Source of the DNA: Bathynomus jamesi | Lineage: Eukaryota > Arthropoda > Malacostraca > Isopoda > Cirolanidae | Reading direction: 5' to 3' | Assembly (NCBI GenBank): GCA_023014485.1 | Contig: JAJOZX010002359.1 | Location: forward strand, 594,001-658,000 | Length of the DNA: 64,000 bases | Shown: piece by piece, positions 43,030 to 54,719 of the stretch | How positions within the stretch are numbered: the first letter of the stretch is position 1 | How the letters are laid out: each line of letters opens with the position of its first letter | Translations under genes and position numbers: made by a program | Notes under the pieces: model-generated | Databases searched by the model: none | What the model was told of the DNA's origin: nothing | What the model saw: the letters and a program-made list of their open reading frames with translations, nothing else

Positions 43030-43222
43030 AGGCACAGAGCGCACGGGCAGGGGTGAGGGGCAGAGGGCACGAGCGACATTACAGTCTGGTCCTAGTCGCT
43101 CGGGTGAAGGGGGTGATGGGCACGAACGACGTTACAGTCTAGTCCTAGTCGCTCGGGTGAAGGGGGTGATGGGCACGAACGACATTACAGTCTAGTCCTA
43201 GTCGTTCGGGTGAAGGGGTAAT
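43030..43222 (-). repeat. Tandem repeat in the Gypsy leader
   Basis: About three units of roughly 57 bp contain gggcacgaacgacgttacag and tagtcctagtcgctcgggtg, between the gag start and the 5' LTR. It is part of the untranslated leader. Confidence 0.8.
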
Positions 43223-43242
43223 CCAGCTCCGGGGTCATCAAT

Positions 43243-43709
43243 TGTTGGTTTACGTCGTCGTCGTCGTTGGCCTAGGCAAGCTACGGCTTGGGACCGTAGC
43301 GCATCTATCCGGTATAGGTTAACCTGGATGATGTAGCCATAAGCACTGCCGCTAGTTAAGTGCCAACCAGTGATTATCTCACTAGCCGTATTGAGTCCGT
43401 TAGGCGAAACTACGACAGTACCAAAGGTGGAAAATATAACCTTTGGTTTTCTATTATTTATTTGCAAAATGGACATGGCATTAGATTAAAATAAATATTT
43501 GAATATAAATGATTAACTGACAATTGTGATATATAATTAATTATGTTTACATACAATAAAATAATATAGTATACATAAAATTAGTATTAATGTGGTTCAC
43601 AATTGAATTATAATGGGGTAACTAATTTAAAATGAATTTATACTATTCCGAAATTCAAGACGGTAAAATTAACATTTAACTTGAAACTAAAATAAGAGTA
43701 TTCACTACA
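43243..43709 (-). repeat. Gypsy 5' LTR (467 bp)
   Basis: Direct copy of 38687-39153. On the minus strand it is followed by tgatgaccccggagctgg, the position of the primer-binding site. Confidence 0.93.
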
Positions 43710-43713
43710 CACG

Positions 43714-43985
43714 GATTCACTGATACTTTATACACTTTCGGGTGCAAACAGAATAAATAAACCGCCGAGTAGATTATTCCCTTCTAATTTGGGTGTTAAA
43801 TAGAGAGAGCAAAACAGCACGTCCACTCACCACAGGGTACAAACAACTATAATATATATATATATATAAAACATCGTTAGTCTAATACATTTCACACCTG
43901 TTATTGAATAAACATTTTTCCACCGCTCTGAAAAGCGGATTTTTAAGTTAAATTCCATTTATATATACATATATATTTATATATA
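43714..43985. other. Spacer with (TA)n
   Basis: AT-rich, with (TA)n near 43851-43867. No gene is seen. Confidence 0.4.
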
Positions 43986-44375
43986 CCGGGTGGCCCATAA
44001 TTCAGGAACCATAGGAATAATTGTATTTTTTTCTAATAATTCTTGTACTTTCTAATAATGTTTTTTCTTTATTTTCTTTTGATGAATTACCTGGATGACG
44101 TACCGATAAACAAACGACGTGGCATATTTTATCAGCAAGACCGTGCACCTCCTCATTTTGCTATGCAAGTTCGCAAATACCTTGATAAAACGTTCCCCAA
44201 CAGATGGATTGGCCGAAGAGGTCCTTGAATGGCCACCCAGGTCACCAGATATCACTTCACTCGATTTTTTTCATCAAAAAGAAAATAAAGAAAAAAAAAC
44301 ATTATTAGAAAGTACAAGAATTATTAGAAAAAAATACAATTATTCCTATGGTTCCTGAATTATGGGCCACCCGGT
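43986..44375 (+). mobile_element. mariner-derived MITE, about 390 bp
   Basis: Inverted ends of about 75 bp (ccgggtggcccataattcag...) mirror 44300-44375. The middle still encodes GIFYQQDRAPPHFAMQVRKY and a degraded RSPDITSLDFF, the second and third catalytic regions of a mariner-type transposase. Flanked by TA. Confidence 0.88.
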
Positions 44376-44380
44376 GTATA

Positions 44381-44382
44381 TG

Positions 44383-44440
<58 letters not shown>
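44381..44440. repeat. (AG)n microsatellite
   Basis: About 58 bases of AG dinucleotides. Confidence 0.95.
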
Positions 44441-44442
<2 letters not shown>

Positions 44443-44706
44443 GGTAGTTAGTTAATTCAGTACGTGTGTATGTATTCGAAAAGTGAATATAAAGAACTAA
44501 CGAATATGAAGAACTAAAATATTTCTAAATCCTTGTTATTATTTTGGACCCATGGATTAAAATTTTTAAAATCTTCATTATTATTATTATTATTATTATC
44601 TTCACATCAGCCAAATTTGAAAATGAATATACTTGTTATTTTAAAATCAACAGATCATTTAGTCCTTGAGATAATTTTTTTATAATTATATTGTCCTTTC
44701 TATTAG
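44441..44706. other. AT-rich spacer
   Basis: (ATT)n near 44578-44600. No gene is seen. Confidence 0.4.
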
Positions 44707-47700
44707 TAGAGTCAATATATGGTTTGACCCTAAAAAAATTGCAACAAAAGATGTTTTGATGGATTTCGGTTTGTTGGGTCATACTGATGAACATACAAAA
44801 AGTGTATAGAAATCTGACCTACGGAAAGTTGTCATTTTCAAGATGGCGGCCAAGATGGCCGCCAATACCTTAAAATGACTATAAGTCAGTGACTATTTAT
44901 CCTAGAGTGATGATTTTGGTGTCTATACGTAGGTTTTAGGGGTCACGGAATCGCATAAAACCAATTTAAATGACATCAGGTTAATATTTATTATGTAAAA
45001 ACAATACATGACCTGTAATCTGCAGCAGAAAATGTAACATTACCTAAATTCAACGCAGTTTTATACCCAATTACCCATTATGAGACCTCCTGACGTTGTT
45101 ACTATGATAGTTATAACTGTCATCTTCCTCAAAGACACCATTGTTGGGATTGTCGCAGCAAATGTCTTGGCATTGTCCACATACAGGGGTGCATGGAAGT
45201 CCATATTTTCTGCAGCTACAACGTTGGGTGCTACAGCCAGTTGTGCAATTGCAATGGATAATCTTGAGTAGAGTTCCTGGGGCAGGGTTCTTTTTCATCA
45301 TGATGGGTTGTAGATTATTTTTATCTAGACTCCAACCCCAATTTGTTGGAGACATACCAGCATCCTTCCCCAACCAGACCACTGTCTGATAATACGAGCG
45401 GAGGCAGTGATACTTTGTGGCACAAGCAGTTGGAGGAAGATGCTCTGGTGTCACAAATGTTTGGCGGATATTACCTTTCTACTAAGCGTAGAGTGCCTTA
45501 GTGAAGCGAGTGTATCCGATGGTTTACCAGAAAAGAGGGTAACCATAAGTTTAGTACCCAATTCTCAATTCTGGCATGGCTGTTTCGGTTTACTGAATGC
45601 ATCGGCACAGTTGTTCAGTGTGGAGTCGCCTTTTACAAGTTTCTGAAAAACGTTTTTCTTCCCGATCCCAAATATCCTAGACGTACTGTCACATCCTGTG
45701 AAAGCGTGAATGAATGGTAGTTGAATGCACACTTACTACCCAATTTCTCTTTCAGAATGTTTATGTGGTAAACACGAATTTTTGACTTGGATTGTTTATC
45801 AGAGTGAAAATAGAGATCTTTTTCAGCCGAAGATGCATGGCATAGTAAGAGAACTAGGAGGTCTGTGTCTCCCAACCAAAGTTGTGGACTGGCACTTTGC
45901 AGCATGTATTGATGCCATTACAATGTCTACATCAGCATCACCAGTTGCATTTCTGACTTTACAGCCTCTAGTTGTTAAATTTTCACTGATCAGGTTTATC
46001 AATGATTGTTTATTCTCACCCCGAGAGAAACTCAGCTCTTTTTCCCGTGAATTCGGAATCGGATTGACTTTGATGACTGGGTGCACATTATCCCTTCTCC
46101 TTAGGTGGTATTGTCTTTTATGTTGGCGCTCCATCATAACCTCGAAAACCACTGTAGCCCTCCCATAATGCCGAAGTGTGAAATCCCCGTATGATTGTGC
46201 AATGGTCCCATAAGTTTTTCCACTTTTCCAAGGCACATGAATTAGGGAGCCTCCATCTAGGACATAATGATCAGTGATGGGAATTGCATTCTTGATCACA
46301 TCAGATGAATTCACATGATCGGCTATAGCATCAGCAAGCTGCGGTTTGTCTGCTTTGCGAATGACGTGCGTTGCTTCAAATAGAGCAGGAGGGAATGTGC
46401 TTAGTTCATAGCTGAGAACATCTGTCAGTGAAAGGTCTTCATTTTGTGACACAACAAGAAATCGTTGAAACACTAATGCAGGGTCAGTGTCCTCTCACGC
46501 CCAACTTTGACAGCCGATGCATCACCTAGAGTCTTTGCTTTGTCCTTTCGTTTATATAAGTACGAGAATACTGGTGGCCTACTATTTTTTTCAATGCTCT
46601 TATTCCCCACATTTTCTGAGTCTTGCACATTAACATCATCCTTAGCCACAACACCAGTGATGATATTTCTAGAGATGGATCTGGAGAGAATGGAGAGTAG
46701 GTCACCAGCTTGGAATATATCTTTTCAACATCAGACGAGTCCCTGTTGACTCTTGATTCTGTGGCCTCCTTATGTTGTTCCTTAGTGGTGTACGAGAGAT
46801 TGGTCAGTTCTTGCATGGCACTATTGTACTCAGAGGATATTGGGGATGACATTGTCCAAATGGCACGTTGCTCCTCTGTCATTCCACTGCCTCTAGTGAG
46901 ACCTCCGACACTTTTGAGTGATCTCAGAGTGTTTGTTCAATGACTAAGTCCGATCCAAGTCCAGCCCAAAACTGATCGCTTCGGCGAATATATGGTGTCC
47001 TTGTTCAAACTTCTCCAGAACTGATGGTTTGTTTGTCGCCAAGTTGATTCATATTCTGTAGATATAGGTATGCTGACTTCAGGTAATTGAATGTCCCGCG
47101 GCAGCAAATATTGGTAGCGCGTCATGCACAGCACGGAGATGCATATACCATGACCCAGTGCGATCAGCTCTAATCAAATTGCGTGCAACCCCCGCCATTT
47201 CTGATAACATAACCACAGTTGGCTTGTCTTTGATGCAGATGACAAACGGGACTTTTCAGCAGAGATTACTTCTTCAATCTTGGGACAATTTCCGATGTTT
47301 CAACATCTTCATGACAGCTTCAAATGACAACAAGGCAGCATACAGTTTTTCAACCTTATGAACCAGCAATTTGAACTCTTCATCTCGATTCATTAGATCA
47401 GTGAGGACCAAATTGTTCAAGCATTTGTCCAAAAGATGATGTCCCCGAAATGCTCGTTGGACGGATTTGCCAGTCATGATGTGCGTCACAGCATTTTCTC
47501 CATACACTACCTCTAGTAGTTTCCGTAATCCTGACCCTTGCATCAGGGTGCCGATCGCACTAGCAAATTCATGAAAGTATGAAAACTTCCAAGGAGCAGG
47601 ACAATATCTTTTAAGGAACTATTCTGCAGCGTCACAAATGATTTCTGATGCCTTCCAAAAGGGGCTGGTCAAAAGTGATGATTGCTGGGATGTTGTGTTT

Positions 47701-49974
47701 CCATGCGAGATTGGATAGGTATGTCAGCGTCGACAGGATGCACGTCTTATCCCCGGGTACATGTCTATCATTGGCAGAAATACGACGATACTGACCAGGA
47801 TGCATGCGGCCTTGGTGGATGCTATGCATCATCCCCTGCCAATTCGGTGTAGGTGGGAGAAACTGAAAGAAAGTTCCCAGAAAATGTCAATGCCTCGGTC
47901 GAAAATCATGGGGCGCTAGTATTTTGTGGAAGTTGACACTTTGGTATACATGTTTAGCAAAGCGGTGTTCAATGATATCAATTCGAGCTGCTTCAACAGC
48001 GTTCAGTTCCGAGATGCCTTTTCGTTGAATGGTAAGGTTGGATCGCCGCCCAGGCGTTAACGCTGCGATCATACCCATTCCATGAAACTTTCCTTTACCA
48101 TCAATTGTGATGACGTTGTGGTCACATTGTCTGCTGCAAATAACAAGGACAAGTCTAAGCTCTCCATACCCTCACCTAACATGTGGAGCTATCATGTTTG
48201 CCGCATTTTTTTCAAAGCATTGTACCTCAGAGTATGACGAACCAAAGCCCATAGAGTAAGAGTGTCAATGAGGATTCGCGATCTATGCATATGGTGCATC
48301 TGAACAGAGAGTCCAATTTGTAAAGGCAAATAACAGCTCTAGGTCGAACTGCTTGAATGATGGATTGACCGATGGTTGCGACCTTTCTTGTGTGTCTTTT
48401 CCAACAAAAAGTAATTCTAGCATGGTGTGAAGGGAGTCAGGGAGGTACTGCAAAGCTGAATTGAGTTTTAGGTCTGATTTGTCAGGATACCTGTCTGTCA
48501 TGACGGAACCTCCGATTTGATGTCATTTTCAGTAATCTAGCGGCAGTTTCGATTATTGCTTTCTTTTGTGACTCTTCATCACCGTCCTTTGCTTTGTTGA
48601 AATATGACAAAAGGAATTTTTGAAGTCTTTTCACGCATTGTCACTATGTTTCCACGCTGCCCCTCACATTCTGATATGTATACAGAGTTCCCGTAATGTT
48701 CCTTTAGCCTGACTTTCATATGCTGATTGCATAAGGAGACGATTCTTTCCAATAGGAACTCCCCATTTTGTTCGTGAGGCTTGCGATAGTTAATTGTTCC
48801 TCATCATTGGTCTCTAAATACACACATGTTTTAGAATGCTTGTTCCTGATCAGCAGCTTTTGGTCGACCAACTTTTCTCCGTTTTTCTGGTGGTTGTGAG
48901 AGATATTGTTGCGGTATGCCTCGTCCAGTTCGAAAGTTCACACAGCATGAATGATGATATACGTAATCTGCCGCATATAAATCACCCCCATAATATTCTA
49001 TGCGACCTTTCACCTCCACCGCCCAATCATCACCTCGAGTGTTGCTACTTTCAATAATGCTTCTTGAAAATATCAGTCTTGACGTAACTCCAATCTAACG
49101 ATGAACTGCCTCGTTCTTTTGAATCTGTTTCAAAACTTTACAAGTACAGAACAAACAGTCCATTCGGCTATTATATGACCCTGTACTACTGCGTGCGGTC
49201 CTCTCGGTTGCTTCAGTTGGGCCAGGTTGACATTGCTTCGTTAAATAATTTTTTGTCACTCGGATTTATGTACGCTTTGCGACACTTTGAATGAACACTG
49301 GAACCAGTAGTAACGACAATGTCATCCTTTCTCTGGAGACTTGCTGCAATGATACCAGCAGCCCCTTTTTCGCGTATGACAACGGTGTCTTTTTCTCCAA
49401 CGTCCTCACGACAGATATTACGGTTCAATTTCAGTCTGCTTACATCTGTCGTGTTGTGTGCATATCACAGTAATGAATAATGCAATCTGTGATGACGAGG
49501 ACATTGCTACATGGCAATGGCTTCAGCTGTCAACTGATCACGAAATTAGAAAGTTTTGGTTTAATTGTTTTACTTTAATTACTTTATTTATTTATTATTA
49601 TTTTATTTATTATTTATTTATTTATATTTTTAATATTATTTTAATTTAATATTTTTATTTTTATTTATTATATTATTTATTATTATTTATTTTATTTATT
49701 ATTTTGTTACTTTATTTACTTCAATTGGTTTTATGTGATTCCTTGACCCCTAAAACCTAGTATAGACACCAAATCATCATCTAGGATATAGTAACTGACT
49801 TATAGCCATTTTAAGGTATTGGCGGCCATCTTGAAAATGACAACTTTCCGGAGGTCAGATTTCTATAGACTTTTTGTATGTTCATCATTATGACCCAACA
49901 AACCAAAATCCAGCAAAAAAGCTTTTGTTGCAATTTTTTTACATTCAGCCTATTTTTTTCATATATTGACTCTA
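44707..49974 (-). mobile_element. Unclassified 5.3-kb element with about 250-bp inverted repeats
   Basis: 44707 to about 44970 and about 49725-49974 are inverted copies with some divergence. Shared landmarks are agagtcaatatatg at the very ends, ccaagatggccgccaata/ttggcggccatcttg, and gtctatacgtaggttttagg/ccctaaaacctagtatagac. All coding similarity is on the minus strand and spread over 4 kb in many frames. I do not recognise a known superfamily from the ends. Confidence 0.75.
45071..49428 (-). pseudogene. Large decayed protein with CXC cluster and PIN-like motif
   Basis: Pieces in order on the minus strand: 49428-49213 (VHSKCRKAYINPSDKK); 49019-48831 (HHSCCVNFRTGRGIPQQY and a GRPK tail); 48501-48283; 48078-47632 (DKTCILSTLTYLSNLAWKHN); 47543-47274; 46882-46526; 46473-45823 (VLDGGSLIHVPWKSGKTYG, ATGDADVDIVMA); 45905-45633 (GDTDLLVLLLCHA plus a degraded CDS-T-R segment); 45454-45071, whose end IHCNCTTGCSTQRCSCRKYG resembles the TSO1/tesmin CXC zinc-binding domain. 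The GDAD and DTDLLVLL motifs suggest a PIN/FEN-like nuclease fold. This is one protein of perhaps 1,300 or more residues with at least seven frameshifts. Function is unknown; the inverted repeats suggest it mobilises the element. Confidence 0.6.
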
Positions 49975-50466
49975 TTATAAGTACTTATGTACTCTTTCTC
50001 AGTGATATAAATATGCGATAGATGCGTGCCTGGGACAGCCTATTCAGCCAACCAACTAACATTTCTTTCATAAACAATTTCACGAGCCTGTGGGAGAGCT
50101 TCACTCGTATCATATGCAGCAGACTGTAAGAAATTTGAATGTCTTCGACAAAATGGAATATAAAATTTATACCGTAACTATTATTATCTCTTAAATGCAT
50201 AGAGTATAATTATAGTTAGTGATAAAAAGGGTTTGCTTAGTGAAAAAAAAAATCTTGCAGTTTGCTTACTTAAAGATATTAATTTTTTCAGTATAAGAAA
50301 GTTCTTTTTATCACTAAATTGAGAAAAAGATATTTTGAAGTAAGAAATTTAGTTTAAAAACATTTTGTAGAAATTAAAGTTTTTATATTTAATGTTCAAG
50401 TCTAAATTTAAAAAATTAAAAATATTCTTACATACAATATACAAAAGGCATTTCGAAAACTAAAAG

Positions 50467-50501
<35 letters not shown>
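49975..50501. other. AT-rich spacer
   Basis: (TA)n near 50466-50501. No gene is seen. Confidence 0.4.
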
Positions 50502-50725
50502 AGGGTGAACCAAATGTAGGTGGACAGTAAATGATAACGTTTATTTTGAGAATACATATTTAATTTTTTTGTATACTATAATACAAAATAAAATTTAAAT
50601 AAATTTAGTTATAATATTTAATATAATATAACACAAACACCATAGTTATAATGAACACCATAGTTATAATATAATATAACACAAACCGTATTCAACCTAC
50701 TGTCCACCTACTTTTGGTTCACCGT
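50502..50725. mobile_element. MITE, about 224 bp
   Basis: Inverted ends of about 27 bp, agggtgaaccaaatgtaggt and its mirror ending ggttcaccg, sit next to (TA)n. Inside is a short duplication of caccatagttataat. It is non-coding and probably Tc1/mariner-related from the TA context. Confidence 0.75.
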
Positions 50726-51468
50726 GTATATTATTATTTTTTTGTGTGTGATAGATCATTTATGTTTATATGACGAAGAGGGTCTATATAGCTTTAGGTG
50801 GAATCAAAATCACTACACCACTAAAGAAAACCCAAAATTGTGACTTTCCGAATTACAATACAGCTAGTGCTTTGCTTCTTCAGGCTTTTATTATAAGTTC
50901 TTGCTAAATCTATAGAGTCATTTGCTTCACTGTATAAAAAATATTATAGGCTTACCAAAACAAGTTATAGCTACCCATAAATAATAAGAAAATATATATC
51001 GTACAAATATTACAAAAGTGTGTAATTTAATGTAGTAACTTAATACAATACCATAATTATTGTTTTTGTAAAGTTATTCCTATTTATGTTTTATAACTTA
51101 AAATAATAAGTTGGCAGCGACCGCCGTCATGCACGTAAACAATTTCTCTGAGGTTGAATCTTCCGCTTATAAAGTTAGTTAGTTATCAAGAATAATTACT
51201 GATAAATCGAAACTTGAAACGTGTTCTATAAAACAAATAGATAATATTAAAATTTCATTAAATATTTCAGTAATTAACGTTGAAAATTATTTAATAAAGG
51301 ACAAAATTAATAAAATAAGGTCATATAACGATGGGCGTCATCTATATGAACTACAAAATTTCTATAAAACTTTAATAGCTCCTCCTCTGCAACCCATTAT
51401 AAGTATGTTTGGTGCTATCTGACGACATGTTACAATACGCAATATACCTACTGTATACATAAGTATAG
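50726..51468. other. AT-rich DNA
   Basis: No gene or repeat recognised. Confidence 0.4.
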
Positions 51469-51703
51469 TTACATATACTTTGTCTGAAAGCTTGGCAATA
51501 ACTTAGTAGATTCTATTCTCGTTCTAATGAAGCCATCACGATTAACTTCTCCGCAGACCGCAGCAGATGCTTCTCTTACTGTTCGAACTACATGCTCAAC
51601 TGCTTGTGTGTGACATCGGAATTTACAAAAGTCAAGGTCTCCAATAACTTTTTCATCAATAAAAGTGTGTAGACTGCTGTCAGACAGGTGCTTAGTGAGT
51701 GGA
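51469..51703 (-). pseudogene. Transposase C-terminus related to the 5783-9276 element
   Basis: The minus strand reads WEPPLTKHLSDSSLHTFI, then FRCHTQAVEHVVRTVREASA, then NRDGFIRTRIESTKLLPSF. This parallels the C-terminus of the long-TIR transposase (CHTQAVERCVKLVTDAAG, NRDGWIRATLESRK). It is a different subfamily. The upstream part is missing because a palindromic repeat starts at 51704. Confidence 0.7.
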
Positions 51704-52506
51704 GGCTCCCAAAAGAAAATACCATACAAAAATAGACTCAAGATTGAGTAATATCGTTTAGGTGAAGAACTACAGAGAAAAATAGCCAATAAAGTGGGAG
51801 TTTCATTGTCGACGGTGAGGAAAACCCTCTCTCGTCATTTTCAAACTGGGAATGTAATGAACAAAGTAGGCTCACGGCGAAGAAGGAAAACCTCGGAAAA
51901 AGAAGACAAATACATGATTTCATTGAACAAACGCAACAGAAAGAAGACTTGTGTTCGAATAGCTGCTGAAGAGAATGCATCACGCAACGGCAGCATTTCT
52001 ACTTCAACAGTGAATAGACGTCCGAGGTTTGGTTTAATGGGTTGGGTTGCTACCAGAAAGCCGCTTTTGCCAGTCTTGGAGTTCCCATTCTTTGTGATTT
52101 TATGCCAATTTCAGACGTTTGGCTCTATTTCTTCGTCGCAGAAGAGGCTTTCTGGTAGCAACCCAACCCATTAAACCAACCTCCCTCAAACGTCTCTTCG
52201 CTGTTGAAGTAGAAGTGCTGCTGTTGCGTGATGCACTGATTCAACAGCTACTCGAACACTAGTATTCTTTCCGTTGCGTTTGTTTAATAAAATCATATAT
52301 TTGTCCTCTTTTTCTAAGGTCTTCCTTCTTCGCCGTCAGCCTACTTTGTTCATTACATTCCCAGTTTGAGAATGACGAGAGAGGGTTTTGCTCACCGTCG
52401 ACAATGAAACTCCCACTTTATTGGCTATTTGTCTCTGTAGTTCTTCACTAAGACAATATTAATTAATCTTGAGTCTATTTTTGTATGGTATTTTCTTTTG
52501 GGAGCC
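51704..52506. repeat. Long palindrome: arms about 360 bp, spacer about 82 bp
   Basis: 51704-52063 and 52146-52506 are inverted copies with modest divergence. The outer ends are ggctcccaaaagaaaatacc and its mirror. The inner ends are gttgggttgctaccagaaag and its mirror. The arms encode the N-terminal DNA-binding part of a Tc1-like transposase. A transcript through it would fold into a very long hairpin. Confidence 0.85.
51794..52100 (+). pseudogene. Tc1-like transposase N-terminus in the palindrome
   Basis: The frame reads GVSLSTVRKTLSRHFQTGNV, then KEDKYMISLNKRNRKKT, then RFGLMGWVATRKPLL, the paired helix-turn-helix region of Tc1-like transposases. No catalytic domain follows. A mirrored, more degraded copy lies on the minus strand in the right arm. 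Confidence 0.7.
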
Positions 52507-53368
52507 ATTACCACGTAACAGCTTTGTTACAGGTTGTACATTTAATTATTAGTGTGAAATGTTATTTTATGGAAACGTGAAAATTTTGATTTTTTTAAGA
52601 TTTTTATGAAATGATACAAAATATCTAATGTGTGGAATTTGTCATTGAAATGATTTCTTGTCTTCTACCTTTGAAATTGTTAAAGGAAAAACTGAAAAAT
52701 AAATAAATTTATTGAATAAATAAATAAATTTGTAAAAGAAAATAAATTAAATAAATAAGTTTTCCTAGTGAAAACTTATTTTCAAGGGGGTGATGCGAGT
52801 GTCGTGTATTGGTTTTTTAATAAAGATAAGATAATAATGTCTAATAAGAATGTAATGTTTTGTTTATAAGAATTTAATAATGTTTTGTTTGGAATTAAAA
52901 ATATAAAATACCAGTTGGTAACACCGAAATGTGCCGAAGCTGGAGGCTGAGTGAAAATGCCCAATTTTGGCAGTTCAGTCTCAGGCGTGGGTTTGCCCCG
53001 ATTAGATGTTTTTTCGTATTAGTATGTTATTGTGGATTTAAAATATTTAATTGTGTCTCTCTCCGCGATTAAATGTTAATGATAATCCGCACTCATGTTC
53101 TCCCGTTTGTTCAATTGTTTCGGCATAAATAAAAAGTCAGTAAACAGTAAATAAAAGTGTATAATTATCCCACTTCCTTTGCTGTTCGAAATCATAATGC
53201 CAGCTATGGCTACCCACCTGCCCGTGTTTATAAAGTACAACGAAGCGAGTGTAAAGAGAAAAAAGAGAAATGATAAAAGGAAAGTAATAAAATAAAGAAA
53301 ATAACGAGCGTTTAGTAAGGAGTGTACACTACATTTTTGTAAATTACAATATGTTAGTTTTCAGTGCG

Positions 53369-53402
<34 letters not shown>

Positions 53403-53404
53403 TA
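52507..53404. other. AT-rich DNA with (TA)n
   Basis: Short taaataaa-type runs near 52700-52760 and (TA)n at about 53368-53395. No gene is recognised. Confidence 0.4.
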
Positions 53405-54240
53405 CATACAGGGATGGCCAAAAGTCGCAATCTGATCGTTTACAAATATACAGGAATTAGAAATGAAGAATGTGTTCCAAAGAATATTTACGACGCAATT
53501 CACACAAATTTGCCAAATAGAAGCAGCTACGCCTAAGATAATCACCTTCGGCCTAGTCTAGGCTATGTAGTATGTAAACAAACTTCATAATGACGTAGGC
53601 CATCAAACCTTCAACATAGGGGATACAAACTCTTTTACAATCGAGGAGCGTCTTGAGAGTGTTTGAGTTCATGAAAAGGAACGTACTAGTAAAACTTATA
53701 ATGATATAAGTAAAGACTGTAATGCCTCACAAAGCAGCTCCGACTGAGGGAAATTTATGTAAACTGAAGAAAAAACATTTACAACCGGATCTGTTTTAGA
53801 TGTGAAACGATGTTGGAGACTGCAGAAATATGCAGACGTTAGTAGGCGTTTAGAGGAGTCAGTTCTTCAATCACCCAAAACTATCAACTAAGAAACGATC
53901 TGCTGGATTCAATACTCCAAGAACTTACATGCGACGTTTGATGAAGAAGGCTACGATAAGTAGTATACTGTAGGCCCGTATTTATCAATGAATTATCTGA
54001 TCATGATATGAACGTATGGCGGCAGTCACGTCAAATTTTGTTGCATAAATTTTTAACTTTAGCTTCTCGTCAGAACATTATGTTCACTGACGAATGTGTC
54101 GTATATCTTAGTACGAGCTCTCGGAATCTTTATTTCTGGGTGAAAGAAAATCGCCATTTCTTTGAAGGAAGGACACAACACCCACCACATGTTATGAGGA
54201 AGAGGAAGATGAACAAGTGCGGAAGGCGGAGCCTGTGAGG
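53405..54240 (+). pseudogene. mariner-type element fragment with decayed transposase
   Basis: It starts near cagggatggccaaaagtcgc, next to (TA)n. The plus strand shows an N-terminal part (VKRCWRLQKYADVSRRLEES, then FNTPRTYMRRLMKKA) and a catalytic start, NIMFTDECVVYLSTSSRNL, then FWVKENRHFFEGRTQHP, matching the first aspartate region. Many stops separate the pieces and the 3' half is missing. Confidence 0.65.
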
Positions 54241-54715
54241 ACGAAAATGTTAACTCGATTTAGCAGAAAGAGGAAGGCTGGAGGTAGAGGAAGAGGCGGG
54301 TATGGCAAGAAAAGGAAATACTGCAGCATCTTACCTAAAGCTTTTTTTTGGTATATTATGAAAAGTCACATTTCTGTTTTTCAGGATTCTCTTGAAAAGA
54401 ATGTCATTAAGTTAAAAATTTTATTTTCAGTGTCAAAATATGATTATTACTACTGAAAAGTTTTATTTTACCCGTACAATAATAATACCCTAATTAATAA
54501 CAATGAACAACAAAATAGAACTGTTTCCTCCTTCGAATGAATTTATGTGACACCAATGTATGTTTTTACGCTGACTAAGAATTTGAAAACAGAATTTTTT
54601 ATCACCCACTAATTTTGAAGGAAAAGGAAATGAAAATTGACAGATTTTCTTATATTTTTGGTATATTTAATAACTATATAAAAAGAAGAGTACCTTACCT
54701 AAAATGTTTTTGCAG
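54241..54715. other. AT-rich DNA
   Basis: A short basic frame (RGRGGYGKKRKY, near 54290) is probably chance. No gene is recognised. Confidence 0.4.
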
Positions 54716-54719
54716 CTGA

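Larger units (their letters stand above)
38687..43709 (-). mobile_element. Gypsy-type LTR retrotransposon, 5,023 bp
   Basis: Two 467-bp direct repeats (38687-39153 and 43243-43709) start TGTTGG and end TACA. The 4-bp CACG flanks both sides (38683-38686 and 43710-43713) as a target duplication. Genes run on the minus strand in the order gag, protease, RT, RNase H, integrase, the Gypsy order. A G-rich tract (ggtgggggagtg) lies next to the 3' LTR, as expected for the polypurine tract. Confidence 0.92.

Noticed and set aside
42835..43195. Overlapping plus-strand open frames antisense to Gypsy gag and its leader
   Set aside because: They follow the tandem leader repeat and the gag antisense strand, with no independent features.
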